DNA of 64,000 nt, from NCBI GenBank assembly GCA_028583605.1, contig CM053326.1, positions 37,665,931 to 37,729,930 on the forward strand, written 5' to 3'. Of the stretch, positions 1-12,744 are shown in pieces. The notes beneath the pieces are model-generated. The model worked only from the letters and a program-made list of their open reading frames with translations. It made no database searches and was not told the DNA's origin. The translations under genes and the position numbers were made by a program. Source of the stretch: Dastarcus helophoroides. Taxonomy: Eukaryota > Arthropoda > Insecta > Coleoptera > Bothrideridae. The first letter of the stretch is position 1; every line of letters starts with the position of its first letter.

Positions 1-46
1 TGAAGAAGAAGAGGAGGAAGAGGAAGAGGAAGAAGAGGAGGAAGAA

Positions 47-81
<35 letters not shown>

Positions 82-1745
82 AGAAGAAGAGGAAGAGGAA
101 GAGGAAGAGGAAGAGGAAGAGAAAGAGGAAGAGGAAGAGGAAGACGAAGAGGAAGAGGAAGAGGAAGAGGAAGAGGGAGAAGGAGAGGAAGAGGGGGAGG
201 AAGAGGGAGAGGAAGAGGGAGAGGAAGAGGGAGAGTAAGAGGAAGAAGAAGAGGAAGAAGAAGAGGAAGAAAAAGAGGAAGAAAAGGAAGAAGAGGAATA
301 AGAAGAGGAAGAGGAAGAAGAAAGAAAGAGGATGAAGAAAAGGAATAGGAAGAAGGGGGAGCAGAAGAGGAAGAAAAATAGGGAGAAGAAAGGGAAGAAG
401 AAACGGTAGAAGAAGGGGAAGAAGAAAGGGAAGAGGAAGAAAAAAAGGAAGAGGAAGAAGAGGAAAAAAAGATGAAGAGGAAGAAGAGGAGGAAGAGGAA
501 GAAGAAAAAGAAGGGGAAGAAGAAGAGGGAGAAGAAAAAGAAGAAGAGGGAGAAGAAAAGAAAGAGGAAGAAGAAAAGGAACGGGAAGAAGAAGAGGAAG
601 AAAATGAGGAAGAAGAGGAGGATGAAGAAGAGGAAAAAGAAGAGATGGAATAAGGAGAAAGAAGCAAAATAAGAAGAGGAAGAAAAAAAGAAGAAGAGAG
701 AGAAGAAGAGGAACAAGAAAGGGAAGAAGAAGAAGAGGAAAAGAAAGAAGAAAAGGAAGATGAAGAGGAATAAGAAGAGGAAGAGGAAGAAGAAAAGAAA
801 GAAGGATGAAGAAAAGAAAGAGGATGAAGAAAAGGAATAGGAAGAAGGGGGAGCAGAAGAGGAAGAAGAAAGGGAATAAGAAAAGGAAGAAGAGGACGAA
901 GAAAAGGAAGAAGGGGGAGAAGAATAGAGAGAAGAAAGGGAAGAAGAAACGGTAGAAGAAGGGAAAGAAGAAAGGGAAGAGGAAGAAAAAAGGAAGAAGA
1001 AGAAGAGGAAAAAGAAGATGAAGAGGAAGAAGAGGAAGAAGAAAAAGAAGGGAAAGAAGAAGAGGGAGGAGAAAAAGAAGAAGAGGGAGAAAAAAGAAAG
1101 AGGAAGAAGAAAAGGAACAGGAAGAAGAAGAGGAAGAAAAAGAGGAAAAAAATGAGGAAGAAGAGGAGGATGAAGAAGAGGAAAAAGAAGAGATGGAATA
1201 AGGAGAAAGAAGCAAAATTAGAAGAGGAAGAAAAAAGAAGGAGAGAGAAGAAGACGAGGAAGAAAGGGAAGAAGAAGAGGAAAAGAAAGAAGAAAGGGAA
1301 GAGGAAGAAGAAAAGGAAGATGAAGAAGAGGACGAAGAGGAGGAAGAAGAAGTGGAAAAAGAAGAGAAGGAATAAGGAGGAAGAAGTAAAATAAGAAGGG
1401 GGAGAGAAGAAGAGGAAGAAAAGAGGAAGAAGGAGAGGAAGTGGAAAAAAAGGAGGAAGAAGAGGGAGAAGAAAAGGAAGAATAAGGAGTACGAAGCAAA
1501 GGAAGAAGAGGAAGAGGAAAAAGAAGAAGAAAAAGAAGAGGAAGAAAAAATGAAAGGGGAACAAGAAATGGAAGAGGAAGCAGAGGAAGAGAAAAAAAAG
1601 GGGGAGAAAAAGAAGAAAAGGAAAATGAAGAGGAAGAAGAAAAGGAAGAGAAGGAAGAGGAAGAAGAAGTGAAAGAGGGGGAAGAAGACAAGGAAGGAGA
1701 AGAAGAAAAGAAAGGAGAAGAAGAAGAGGAGGAAGAATAAGAAAG
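1..1745. repeat. Purine-only low-complexity tract (GAA/GAG-rich)
   Basis: The plus strand is almost purely A and G for about 1.7 kb and starts at the window edge, so the tract may be longer. Within it a segment is tandemly duplicated at an offset of about 547 bp: the marker AAACGGTAGAAGAAGG occurs near 401 and 947, and GAGATGGAATAAGGAG recurs near 643 and 1191. Long open frames across it encode only Lys/Glu/Arg on one strand or Ser/Leu/Phe/Pro on the other, so I do not regard them as genes. Such tracts can form triplex or H-DNA. Confidence 0.95.
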
Positions 1746-4459
1746 ATAAGAACATATTGGAGCTAAATTTGTTGTAGGAAAAAAAAATAAAAAAAGAGAC
1801 GGACTCCAAACAGAAAAACAGACAGACACGCTTGAGACTGCCAGTTCTGTTGAAATGCGTATTGGATAATTATCGCTACTTGCTAAAATGGTAAACTAAC
1901 TATTACTCTCGATTTCGTCGGTAGAATCAGTACAATATTAAATATTAGTGATAAAGTCAAATGATAGGAAAATATATGGAAGAGGTTTCCGATATGAAAA
2001 GGAACCTACTTTGCATCTTTGGTTCCAAAGAACCTCTACTACCAATTTTTGTGGTAATCGGTTTAGTAATTGACTCGTCAAATCAAAATACAGCAAAAAG
2101 ATAGACGAACAAAAACAAATTCTTCTATTAGGATGGATAAAACTTTCTTCTCAAAAATATAAAAAATCAGCGGTTTTTATCTAATGCTTTATTACTTGAC
2201 TACGTTAAAGAATAAAACCGAAGATAGTTTCGTTATACTCCGACTAATCTATAAATTACATTTAATTTAATGAGCTCATACTACGTAACTACTGTAACCA
2301 CGAACAATCAGGAGCGCCTGACTTAATAACTAATAACAATTCCCCCAACAGATGGAGCGGTACGGCAGGGGAAGATGATACATTACCTTGTGCCGTTACG
2401 GGACCTAATTTCAATTAAACACCAGACGCCATTCAAAATGAAACGCTTCTGCCATTTCCGCGGGCAAAGAGAAAAGTAATCGATACGAAGTGAGTTGATA
2501 AGTTTCCTGAAAGACCGAGTTATTTAAGGTGAATTTAAATTTTTATTTGATCTTGGCATTAATAAAGAGGATCGATTTATCCCGTTAAAAACGCTCTTTG
2601 CGATAAGAGCGAAATTCATTTTTGATTTAATCAATGTCAGATGTTTAGCGGGATTTGTCTTGAAGAATGATAAATAGCAGGTTTCTTGCGTTGCCGCGAT
2701 CATATACAAAGCGAAAGCATTCTCAATGTTCTTAAAGAATCCTGGCAATTTCTCAACCCTGCCATAAATTTGCCAAAGAATGGAGCATTCTTTGAAGGCG
2801 CCCGATTGATGGCAAGCCATACATCGACTCTCGCTCGCTATACACAAGAAGATTTAAGTGAGTCATTATGGTTAAGAGTGCAGCATCGATCAGGACGTAA
2901 AGTGAGGTAATTTGTTTGATGCATGCGTATAGACGACACGGGAGTAAACTTATATAACAAGGAGGAAGGGTGTCTCTTTACTGCCAAGAAGCACCTGTCG
3001 CTGATAAGTCACGTTTAGGAGTATTCACCGCCTTTGAGGACTTCTAGAATTACATTAATTAAACGAGATTTGCCTACAAAGGTGGGTTAATTCTCAGCAG
3101 GAATTTCAAGCATAACGTTTCAATTTTTAGTGACTCATTTTACGTCTAGTAAAGAGAACATCAGGATTAAACGATTACGAAATGACTTGAAAATAAATAA
3201 AGGATAATTAGTCTAAGCGTCATATAGAAGAAAACAAAATCTATTTTCGGAAAAATTTGAGGGAATACACAAAACAAAAATGAAGAGTATGATAACTCAG
3301 TATATCAACCACACCAAAGTCTAAAACTCTTTTGCACCGAACTAACCGACAAAATGGGCGATAATGCAAAAGATTACGAACTTATAAATGACATATCTTG
3401 TGATTCCTCACTAATTATGTTTTGGAATTGCTCATGGTCACGAATGAAACGCGGCAATAGAAGTGGAGGTAACTGTAAGTCTGTGAACGCTCAATCAAAC
3501 CCTGATAAATAATGTAACGAGCTGATGTGAAAGAAATCACGAAGTATATGGACCGCCTTAAGGTACTCCTGTGTTGCCGGTGCATGTGCAGCTGGCCCGA
3601 CTCTCGCATCTTCTGGAGGCTGGCCGAATAGGAAAACCTGTGGAAGCAGGGATTCAGGATTCAGATATTCAGTATTTCGTTGTTGTACATTCTTACATTA
3701 GTTTAATTAAAGTGTATTAAATTCACGATGTCTTTTAAATTGAACCTAACAGGTTATAAATTGCCAAGTTCAAGCAACAGACGGGGTCATTTTATTATAA
3801 AGTCAATTTTAAATACTAGTTCTGAAAAGCAATAGGCCGCTTAAACGAGATGCAGACTCGTTGCAGCCCGAACGTATTCGTAGGTGTAAATTTATATGCA
3901 AACAACTTTATTGCCGTGGATAAAAAGTAATTTGGAACGACCCCCGGCAACAATGCATGTACACGTTACAGTCCCATAGGAGGGCAATATGCCATAACGT
4001 TGCTACATATTCTTCCACATGAATAACGTACTATATGGTTAACGGCGGCCGGCCGAACACGGTTCTCTCATTTGGTCTGAATTACTAGGGTATGAAACTC
4101 TCCATCCGCCTATATTGTTTTATGAAATTTTAACTGGGATATCTTCACTACACTAGCGCCACCGAACCGAGGGAAATTTGAAGTGTTATTTAACCCAACC
4201 CTTCTGCAGCTTTTAACAGTCGGACGGGGAGCAATAACAATAAGCATAAAAGGGATGCGAAAAGAGCCTAAATCGACCAAAAGATTAAGGATTTCGGTAT
4301 TATGATGATGAGTACAATAGGAATGAATATAAGATTCAATTGTTTGAATTTCTTTTAAAAAGAGATTTAGACCTATTGAGACTTGCAATACCCAATTCTG
4401 TATAATTACTAGATAATGTTTCGGTATTATTTATAGGATTGTGTGAACGAAATGACGTT
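1746..4459. other. Unique AT-rich sequence, no gene recognised
   Basis: I see no convincing exon, RNA gene or repeat boundary in this stretch. The short open frames near 2,524-2,910 overlap each other on opposite strands and resemble no family known to me. It probably belongs to the long intron of the neurobeachin-like gene whose first exon is at 40,631-40,789, which is an inference. Confidence 0.6.
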
Positions 4460-4550
4460 CCATCATGATCGCTTTAACGTGGCTGGTTTATCGTGGTCGA
4501 TCCAACGTGACCAGTTCAAAGTGGTCATTTTAACGCGATGGTTGTTTCAT
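4460..4550 (+). repeat. Degenerate 14-bp tandem repeat
   Basis: Five to seven imperfect 14-bp units can be laid end to end, for example TTTAACGTGGCTGG, TTTATCGTGGTCGA, TCCAACGTGACCAG, TTCAAAGTGGTCAT and TTTAACGCGATGGT. The core is AACGTGGTCA. No function is evident. Confidence 0.5.
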
Positions 4551-5378
4551 CACTGGCCGTTCCTTCGTTTATTAAATGGATTAGCCGGTGTAACAATTAA
4601 GAGGAGATAGTAACATCACATTTCGACAAATCAAACAAGAAACTTAAATATCGCATCACATATCGATCTGTCAAAGACACCGTGGAATAGTTCCTAGAAG
4701 CCTTCTTCAAATAGAATAGGACCTGGACTGCATTAGTTAGCCGTCTCTAAGCGTGTAGTAGCGGACCATAGGTAGCTGAACTTACCAACACCAACAGTTG
4801 ACCCACTAACGCTTAACAGAAAAGGTTTCTCTGACAGATCAGAGACTTTATTCTAATGGACAGACCAATAGGTATGAACATTTATCAGATCGGAGTTTGG
4901 AAATCAAACACTTGCTGAGGATCTGTATTAGAGGATTTGATCCCGGCATCCCGAAAATCGGGATCCCGGGATCCCGACCACTATTCAGTACCGAAATTTT
5001 CGGGATTAAATTTTTCCGATCCCGGGATTTTCGGGATTGACATCACACTGTACGTAGCTTATCTTTTTAATATAAAATACAAAGTTTTATTCCAAGCAAG
5101 TACCATAAATTAACCCACCGAGGTTGCTATGCATGCTTGAAACAAAACTTTTTCTTTTATTTTCAACTAAAAAGTTTGGTGACGGAAGTGTTGTTATTTC
5201 TCAGATCATATTTCTCTAATTCAAATTAGAATGTTCCTATTGACTTAGTTTTCCTTATATTTAATAGAAATGTGAATACTTTTTGCTTTTTGTTAGCTAC
5301 TGTAAGGAGTTATATGAAAGTCGTCCCTTTATGTTAAAAGGGAATTTTGTTAATTTTCAAAGTTTATTTCCATAGTTA

Positions 5379-8300
5379 GGGGCCGTTCATAAATTACGTA
5401 AGAGGTTTTGAGGGCTATTTTGACCCCCTCTCCCCCTATTGTAAGACATCATAAGATTTCAACTACTCCCCCCTACCCCTTAATAAGAAATTTTCGTAAG
5501 AAATGTATGCATCAATAAAATACATCCGTTAGTTTTAAAAATACCTTTTATTACCATCTTATTATTATAAATACCATTAACTCACTTGAATAACATTAAT
5601 CTTATCAATCTATCACAGTTTTGACTAGAATTAGTTTAGTAAACCCTAAGGTGTTGAAAAAACTAGATAATAAATCAAAACTCTAATTATTATTTATCCA
5701 CGGACTGAATATCAAATATTGATTCAATTACCGGAATGACTGATTCCTTTTGTTTCTCTTGAGGCTCTTCAATTTTTTCAATATCACTATCTTCATTGTC
5801 GTACCATTCTACATCATGGGTATTATTATTGTATGATGTAAGACACAGGCTCTGTCCAGCACGACGACGCAATAATTTAATAGGATGAAAATTCTCAGTA
5901 CGAGCACACTGGTACTTGTGAACTGATTGACGATGGATTTTCACATTTTTATTTGATGCAAAATACAATCCACATGTTGGACATGTACGTGCAATCAATT
6001 GCGTTTGAACCGTAGGACAATAAAAGTCGTAGGGTGTTAAAATAAAATCTGGGCGGCTAGGAATTTCAATGTTTAGAGATTATTGCACAAATAAAAGACA
6101 AAAATTAGCATTAGCTTGGTCTTTAAGAAGTGGTATATTTAAAGTTTGCGCTTGTCGAAGAGGATAAGGTGGTGGAATAAATCCATCTGGTAATATCATT
6201 CGCAAATTACTTCGTAATTTTCCACAGCATCTAAATTCCGTGCATTTGCTAATTTGCAGTAAATACTGAGATTCTCTTACATGTCTACAGTACCAATCAG
6301 GAGTCCATTCCACTAAACTTCTATCAATATTATCACTACCAGGATCTACGTATTCAGCAACAACTGGCTTATCATCAATAATTAACTTACTCCATATTTG
6401 CGCTAAAATATCACCAGCCATTTTGAAATTTTTGAGTTCAAGTTCATTATCAATTGTACGTCGCTGATCATCAAGATGATTACCAAAAAAATCATACGGT
6501 AAGACAAGTCCAGATAATTGATGACTCAATGGAGCCATTCTACGCTCTACTCGATGGAAGCAACTTCTTCCGGGAGGGTTAGTGATAATAAATATAGCAT
6601 CAAGATCAAATTTACGAAAGTGGGAAACAGCATGAGAGATGGCTTGAGGAAAGCGTGGATTTTCATCAGGTCCTTTGTCAACAGTCATGACTATAACTGG
6701 TTTTATATTATTATAATCTGTTTTGACCAGGGATTGAAATTCTGCTAGCTCCATAAGATGTTCTAGATCGATGCTATGAGTGCGTGCAGATGATGATGAA
6801 TGTTTTCCTGATCTGATTGCAACGTACGTAGGTCCACTGTATGTCACTGCTTCAGGCTTGCCCATTCCATCAGTATTAATTTCAATGCCAGCATATACTG
6901 AAGGTATTAATTTATGTTTTTCTGCCACCACTCAGTCGTGATCTGGTAGTCGTACTCGATATTCCATATGCATCAGAAAGGGTGCTTGTTTTTCTACAGC
7001 AGTTTTACCAATTGGAATGCGCGCTTTGTCGTCCTGTGACAAGAAGAAAACCTCAGCAGGCCCAAGCATGGAGGCGAGATACTCGATAGCCCGGATAGAA
7101 GCAGTGCAAAATTTATCATCGGGATGGCTTTTGTGTTCATCATTTGTTGCTCTCGCCAGTTTTACCGGAACTGTTACTACGTGTTTTTTTCCTTGAATTG
7201 TAGTAGAACATCTAGATAAAAGACGAAGATACGTAGCACTTCGTGATAGATTGAAACCTAGCGTCTCTAGTTCTTTGACCGAGTCTTCTAGAGTTCTACA
7301 GCTTCTTACCATTTCAGTTCGGCGTTTCTCATCTGCACCACCTCCAAAGCTCGCAATTTCTGCTAAACCTTTCAACAGCTCAGGTTGAGCTTCCTCCAAA
7401 CGTCCAAACGAGGGCTACCCACTGTCTCGTGCACATTTAATTGTTGTTTTACAACTGGGTTCTTAATAACATCTTTTATCAATGCCTGTCTTTTTTTCTG
7501 AAACTTTTTTGATGTTCAGCGTTTCGTTTTTTATTAGCAAGTTGTTTTTTAGCTTCACCGAGGTTTTTTTGCAATTTAGTGATTTCTTGATTGATCTTGA
7601 GTCCTCCAAGACCAGAATCCCGACGTAAAATACTTGTATTTAATTCACTCTCCACCAATGAAATTGGAATCAGTCTGTGCGCAATATCGACTTCTCCAGT
7701 GCATAATGCAACAGAAGAATCTGTTGAGTTTTTGTCCATCAAAGCAAGCGGTCCACCAGACACATTTTGCTGTAAGAAGTGATTTTGATTATAGCTTAGC
7801 ATACACAGCAAAATATGCGTAACTTGTAAGTTTATTTAAATAGAATTTTACATATAACAATTACTTAAAAATAATATTAAAATATTGATAATAATATTGT
7901 GAACAAAAAAATTTAGAAATAAAGTGCCAACTAACCTGTTTAAAAAAAACCGAGCATGTTGGTTTTTTTCTTAGCAGCAAGCTGTTTTAAATCGTTTATT
8001 TTTTGAGATACAAATTTTCCGAAAGCATTGTCATCATTTTTGAAAACTTCTTTGTTGGTTGTCCAGAATAAATTAGACTCTTGTTGACAAACCTTTGGTG
8101 TTTTATCTGGGAAACCTTCTACCCACGCTTTAAATAACAGTGGATGTTAGTATCCAGACATGTTAGATAAAATAAATATTCTAAAAGGAAATGAGGTATA
8201 TTTTTGAGTTTTCAAGTAACAGGGAGATCCCCGATCAACGAGAACAACGAAATAGTAGAAAGTCTAGAAGTACTGACAACATATGATTCTTGTAAGATTC

Positions 8301-8499
8301 AATACTGAGTAAGAGAGATAAAGCACAGATGGCGCTATCCAATAATGCCATTTCTTAGTGCGAAAGTGGTAAAATTTCTAATTCAAAATTTTACGTAATA
8401 TCAAATTCTCTACCCTCTCCCTCTCTATAGTAAGAAACTATAATATTTAATCAACACCCCCTCTCCCTTAAATATCTTACATAATTTATGAACGGCCCC
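5379..8499 (-). mobile_element. DNA transposon with 24-bp TIRs and TTA target duplication, nested in the 4,929-12,736 element
   Basis: The ends begin GGGGCCGTTCATAAATTA and are inverted copies of each other with one mismatch over 24 bp. They are flanked by TTA on both sides (5,376-5,378 and 8,500-8,502). The element is 3,121 bp long and carries one decayed transposase-like gene on the minus strand. A TTA (TWA) target duplication is typical of PIF/Harbinger elements. The encoded protein is not the familiar Harbinger transposase, however, so I leave the superfamily open. Confidence 0.85.
5690..8161 (-). pseudogene. Decayed transposase-like gene with C-terminal C2H2 zinc finger
   Basis: Four minus-strand blocks belong to one former gene. 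A 5' exon at about 8,161-7,936 reads LFKAWVEGF and FWTTNKEVF and ends at a possible donor. A linker/coiled-coil block lies at about 7,769-7,479. The core (7,411-6,080) holds FFLSQDDKARIP and VMTVDKGPDENPR, plausible acidic catalytic positions of an RNase H-like fold. A tail at 6,079-5,690 carries a C2H2 finger (CPTC, then H-x4-H). From 7,411 to 5,690 the frame is continuous except for two stops. One is TGA at about 6,932, after the PDHD motif, where I recall relatives having Trp. The other is TAA at about 6,080. Further lesions are a TAA at codon 5 of the first exon, a shift in a T8 run near 7,942, and a TAG near 7,415. I recall this family as a widespread uncharacterised repeat protein of invertebrates. 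It is not a host gene. Confidence 0.75.
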
Positions 8500-8905
8500 T
8501 TAGCCATATAAAGGTTTTTTCAATTCATGTTAGTTTAAAGAGATGTTGGAAAAGAATAATTATAACTAGAGCCCGGAAGTTGTGGGAGTAAAAAAGTTTA
8601 AGTTTAGTTTTGGCGCCATAAATAGCAAAAATGGCAGTAAAAACGTATAAAATGGTATTTATAAATTTTTATTATTATAGGTTTATATGTATATGGAAAA
8701 AGACCTTTCTCTCATAGCAATGTTGTACCAGATTGATGTCACTTTCCCCCCCTCTGACTTATGCAATCAACTGAAAATAAATATTCAACCAGAAATAGAA
8801 TTCATTCAGAATTTTTTTTTTGTATTTCAAAACACGTTTTTTCCTCGAGACTTCGAGTTTTTCCAACAAATTCGTTTTTTTTTTAATTTTAAATATATTT
8901 TTTTT

Positions 8906-8974
8906 GGTCCTTGGTTATCTTCAACAATTGAAATACAAACCTTGTCCCCTGAAACCAAGAAAGATTAAAAAACA
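8906..8974 (-). repeat. Copy of a dispersed unit shared with 22,547-22,686 and 63,070-63,265
   Basis: This segment contains TTGTCCCCTGAAACCAAGAA and neighbouring GGTCCTTGGTTATCTTCAA, which recur on the plus strand at 22,547-22,686 and as an inverted pair near 63,107-63,263. The unit is not part of the 20-bp satellite and appears to have inserted into it. Its superfamily is unknown to me. Confidence 0.7.
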
Positions 8975-10457
8975 ATATATTCCTGGAATTCGATTTTTTT
9001 CCTTAAAATCTGACTTTCTCAAAGTTTTGAATTTTTATTTTAAAACTTGTTCGAAATTTCGTCGTTTCTTAAAATTTAGATTATTCTGAAAATTTCGTCT
9101 ATTTTTAAAATAGGACTTACCTCAGATTTCTTAAAATTTAGCTTTTTTTTCAAATTTGGTCGATCTTTTGATAAAAAAGTAAAAATCTTTAAAAAATATT
9201 TATTTACAGATTTCGAGTTTTGGAAATATATTGCATTTTTATAAAAAATATAACCTGCGAGAAAATTTTCTTTATTCTCAAATTTGGTTTTCTCTGCGAA
9301 ATTTCCATTCTATATCGAAATGGCAAATTTTTCCTCCGAATTCGCCTTTTTCTCGAAAGGATTACTTTTGTCAAAATTCGTCTTTTCTTCCAAAATTATA
9401 ATTCTATTCGCAAAATTCGACTTTTTTCAGATTAAAATTTCAATTTCTCAGAATGTCGACTTCGATCTTTTTCTCGATTATTTCTCCCAAGTCGGGCTTC
9501 TTCTGTAAGTTTCGATTTTTTTAGAATCTAACTTTCCGGAATATTTTCAGCTGATTCCTTAATTTTTGTCTTCAAATTTCGACATTTTTCTCGAAATTTA
9601 GACTTCTTTTGTAAAATTCGTTTTTTTTATTTCAAATGTATTCCTAAAACTTGTCTTTTTTCCTCAAAATTTTTAATTTTTATCTTCAAATTCGTCAATT
9701 CATTTTGAAATTTTCGCCATCTTTAAAAAATTTGTTTTTTTCGTGAAAATTTCGACTCTTCATAATTCTAATTTCTGCAACTTTCGCCTTATTAATCAAA
9801 ATGTGATTTTTTTTTTAAATTTGGTCGATATTTTGATAAAAAGACAGATTTGGAGAAAAATATTAATTGAGATATTTTAAAAAATATTTTTTTGGAAGTT
9901 CTCTAAAAAGGCAACAATTACTTTGTTTTGAATAGTTTAAATTTATTCTCAAATTTTCTTAAAATCAGACATTCTCTGAAAAATTTCAATTCTATTTTGA
10001 AAATAACGACTTTTTCATCAAAAGTTGTCTTTTTCCCAAAGAGTTTTTTTTAATTATTGGTCTTATTTTCCAAATTTTGACTTTATTTGCAAAATTCGAC
10101 TTCTTTGAATTAAAATTTGACTGTTGATGAAAAATTCTGGATTTCTTTTCAATTTTAGGTATTTTTCTTATGATGTCGAGCTTTTCCTCGAAATGTTGAT
10201 TTTTTTTCGAAATTCTGTTGTATTTTTTAACATTGGGCTCTTAGAACTTAACTTTTTGGAAATTTTCAGTATTTTTTTTCCGCTTTCGTGAAATTTTTAT
10301 TTTTATTTTATTCCATATTTAGAAACCTTAGATTTCCTTGAAATTCGTCTTTTCCTTAAAATTTTGAATTTTTCCCTTAGATTTATTTTATCCCAAAATT
10401 CCTTTCTTTCTCTATATTATGTCGTTTTCGAAATTGTGATTTTTTAGATTTTTCAAA

Positions 10458-10636
10458 GAAAAATCTAATTTTGTAAAAATGTTCAATTTTTGTCTCAAAA
10501 TTCGTTGTTTTTATTTTCAAATTATCTTTTTTCTGAAAACTTCTTTCTTTGAAAAATCTAATTTTGTAAAAATGTTCAATTTTTGTCTCAAAATTCGTTG
10601 TTTTTATTTTCAAATTATCTTTTTTCTGAAAACTTC
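10458..10636. repeat. Recent 93-bp tandem duplication inside the satellite array
   Basis: The 93-bp segment from 10,458 is repeated from 10,551, essentially without mismatch until about 10,636. The surrounding satellite is highly diverged. This looks like a young slippage or unequal-exchange event in the older array. Confidence 0.85.
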
Positions 10637-12744
10637 GTTTTTTTTACCAAAGCTTTCCTCAAATTTCAACTTACTTATCAAAATTTCTCTTTTTGTCAAA
10701 ATTTTGCGAACAATATTTGTTTGAGAACTTACATATTTTTCAATAATGAATTTTTCTGAAAAGATAAAAATTGCAAACAATTTCATTCACACTCTTAAAT
10801 AATTTCTCAAACAATTTGATAAATGCAAATATCCATTTATTTTGAAATGTTACTTTTCTTCAAAATGTTGACTATTTTTTTCGATTTAAATCGATGTTTT
10901 TTTCTTAATTACTTTTAATAAATTTTGGAAAAGGTGACCTTTTTTCAAAGTTTTATCCTTTTCTTGGTATTTAGATTTCTCCTCGAAATTCCGTTATATT
11001 TTTAATATTGGGCTTCTTCTGAAGGTTCAAAGTTTTTTCGAATTTGACTTATCAGAAATTTTTACCGATTTCATAAGATTCAAATTTTTAACACAAATTC
11101 CATATTTAGTTTTTCCTCGAACTATCTTCTCGTAAAATAAGTATTTTTTCCAAAATTCGCCTTTTTCTAAAAAAGCGTATTTCTATCAATTTCGACTTTA
11201 TTCTCAAAATTAGACTTTTTCGACTTTTCTTCCAAAATTCGCTTCTTTTCAAAATTTCGCCACTTTCCTTAATGTATGTTTTTCTTTCTGAAAAGCTTGA
11301 CCTTTTTAAATTTGACTTTCTAGAAATTTCAGCTCGTGTATCAAGATTGGCATTATTCTCAAGATTTCAGATTTTAATTTTGAATTTCGATGTTTCTGTA
11401 ATTTCGATTTTTTTCCGAGAAAGAATATTGTATGAAATTACAACTTCTTTTTCAAAATTCAATTTCACGTGGAACTTGCAACTTTATTTTCACAAAATTT
11501 GACTTTTAGAAATTTTGATATTTCCTGAATTTTTGAGGTTTTTTGATCTTTCCGAAACATTAATTTCTTAGTTTAATTTTGATTTGTTTATTTTTTCCCA
11601 AAACTGGCTTTCTTCTTGAAAATGCCACCCTTTTTTTTTCTAAATATCGACTGTATTTTTCAAAAATTGTTTATTTTTTCAAATTATTTTTATTAGTATT
11701 TAGCTTTCTCTGAAAATTTGCTTGAAATTTGACTTTTGGGAGTTTTAGTTTAGTTTGCATAATTCGTCTAATTTCGAAATTTTGATTTGTACTTCAAAAT
11801 TATGTTTATGGAAATTTGAACTCGAAATTAGATTTTTTTCTCTAAATAACACCTTCTTAAAATTCGTTTATTTTTCCAAAATTGTATCAAAATTTCAATA
11901 TAAAGCTAACCATTCTGAGAAAGGCTTCATGTAAATTTCAAGATCGTCAAAATTTGAATAAGGTAAAAATTCTGATTGCTTTTTTTTTCAAATGCTGTCT
12001 TTTTCACAAAATTCGACTTTTCGAAATTTTGAATTTTTGTTTTTAAAATTTCGAAATTTTTTTTAATGTTCGGAAAGTTTCGATTTCTGTTAAGTTATTT
12101 TTCGAAATTTCTACCCCCAGTTCATGTAATTAAATGAAAATATAATGTAGTTAAATGTTTACAAATACTCAACCGAAAGGTTCTTTACAAATTATGTCTT
12201 TTTTGTTCATCGATCTTTCAAGATAGTTAATGCCTCCCCCTGAAGCAAATTCTGCCTACACCGTGGCTAATGGACCAGAGATCAGTTATAGAATTACAAT
12301 TATTATAAAATTTTAATTGATGCAATTTAAATCTTTTTTATGTCTTTCTTTTTCTGAATATAAGGCAAAAAAATGGCAATAACACCAAAAATGGCAAAAT
12401 AACCTTAAAATTGTTAAAAATGGCAAATATGGCATCAAATGGCAAATGCCATAATTTCCGGGCTCTAACTATGACATAAACAGTGAAAGGTTTTAAAAGT
12501 CTGGTTGATTTGATTAGTTAGAAGAGTGATGAAAATACATTGATTTTTGTCTAAATTTTGATTACGTTAATTACTGTCTAAATTTTGCTTTGTTAATTAA
12601 AAAGCTAACTTCTATACAATTTTCTTTTCTTTTATTCGTAACTTTCAATACCGAAATAATCCCTGTATCTCGGGATTGACCAAACACAATCCCGAAATCC
12701 CAGAATTAGAAATAAGGACCGGGATCGAATTCTCTAATCTGTAT

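Larger units (their letters stand above)
8567..12467. mobile_element. Satellite-filled hAT-like element no. 1 (3.9 kb)
   Basis: The terminal inverted repeats begin TAGAGCCCGGAAGTTGTGG on the left and TAGAGCCCGGAAATTATGG on the right (read inward). The flanks fit an imperfect 8-bp duplication (ATTATAAC and ACTATGAC, 6 of 8). An alternative placement gives a perfect 6-bp TAACTA with ends starting at GAGCCC. Subterminal TGGCAAA/TGGCA motifs are repeated near both ends. The interior, about 8,800-12,120, is a T-rich degenerate array of the 20-bp TTTCTCGAAATTTCGAC type. The open frames in it are artefacts of the repeat. No transposase is present. Confidence 0.75.
4929..12736. mobile_element. Outer hAT-type non-autonomous element, split by two later insertions
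   Basis: The left end reads TAGAGGATTTGATCCCGG and the right end is its near-perfect inverse (TAGAGAATTCGATCCCGG read inward). Both ends abut a perfect 8-bp direct repeat, ATCTGTAT (4,921-4,928 and 12,737-12,744), which is the duplication size typical of hAT transposons. Just inside both ends are clustered CGGGAT/ATCCCG motifs, like hAT subterminal binding sites. Removing the two nested elements (5,379-8,499 and 8,567-12,467) and their target duplications leaves roughly 775 bp without coding capacity, so this was a MITE-like element before it was invaded. Confidence 0.85.

Noticed and set aside
472..1829. Long open frames in the first purine tract
   Set aside because: Composition is only Lys/Glu/Arg or Ser/Leu/Phe/Pro; they arise because purine-only DNA has few stops in some frames.
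5690..5998. Host C2H2 zinc-finger gene
   Set aside because: The finger is the in-frame tail of the transposase-like gene inside an element with TIRs and target duplications.
8687..11502. Several 70-95 residue open frames rich in Phe/Lys/Ser
   Set aside because: They track the 20-bp satellite, shift frame between units and have no conserved features.
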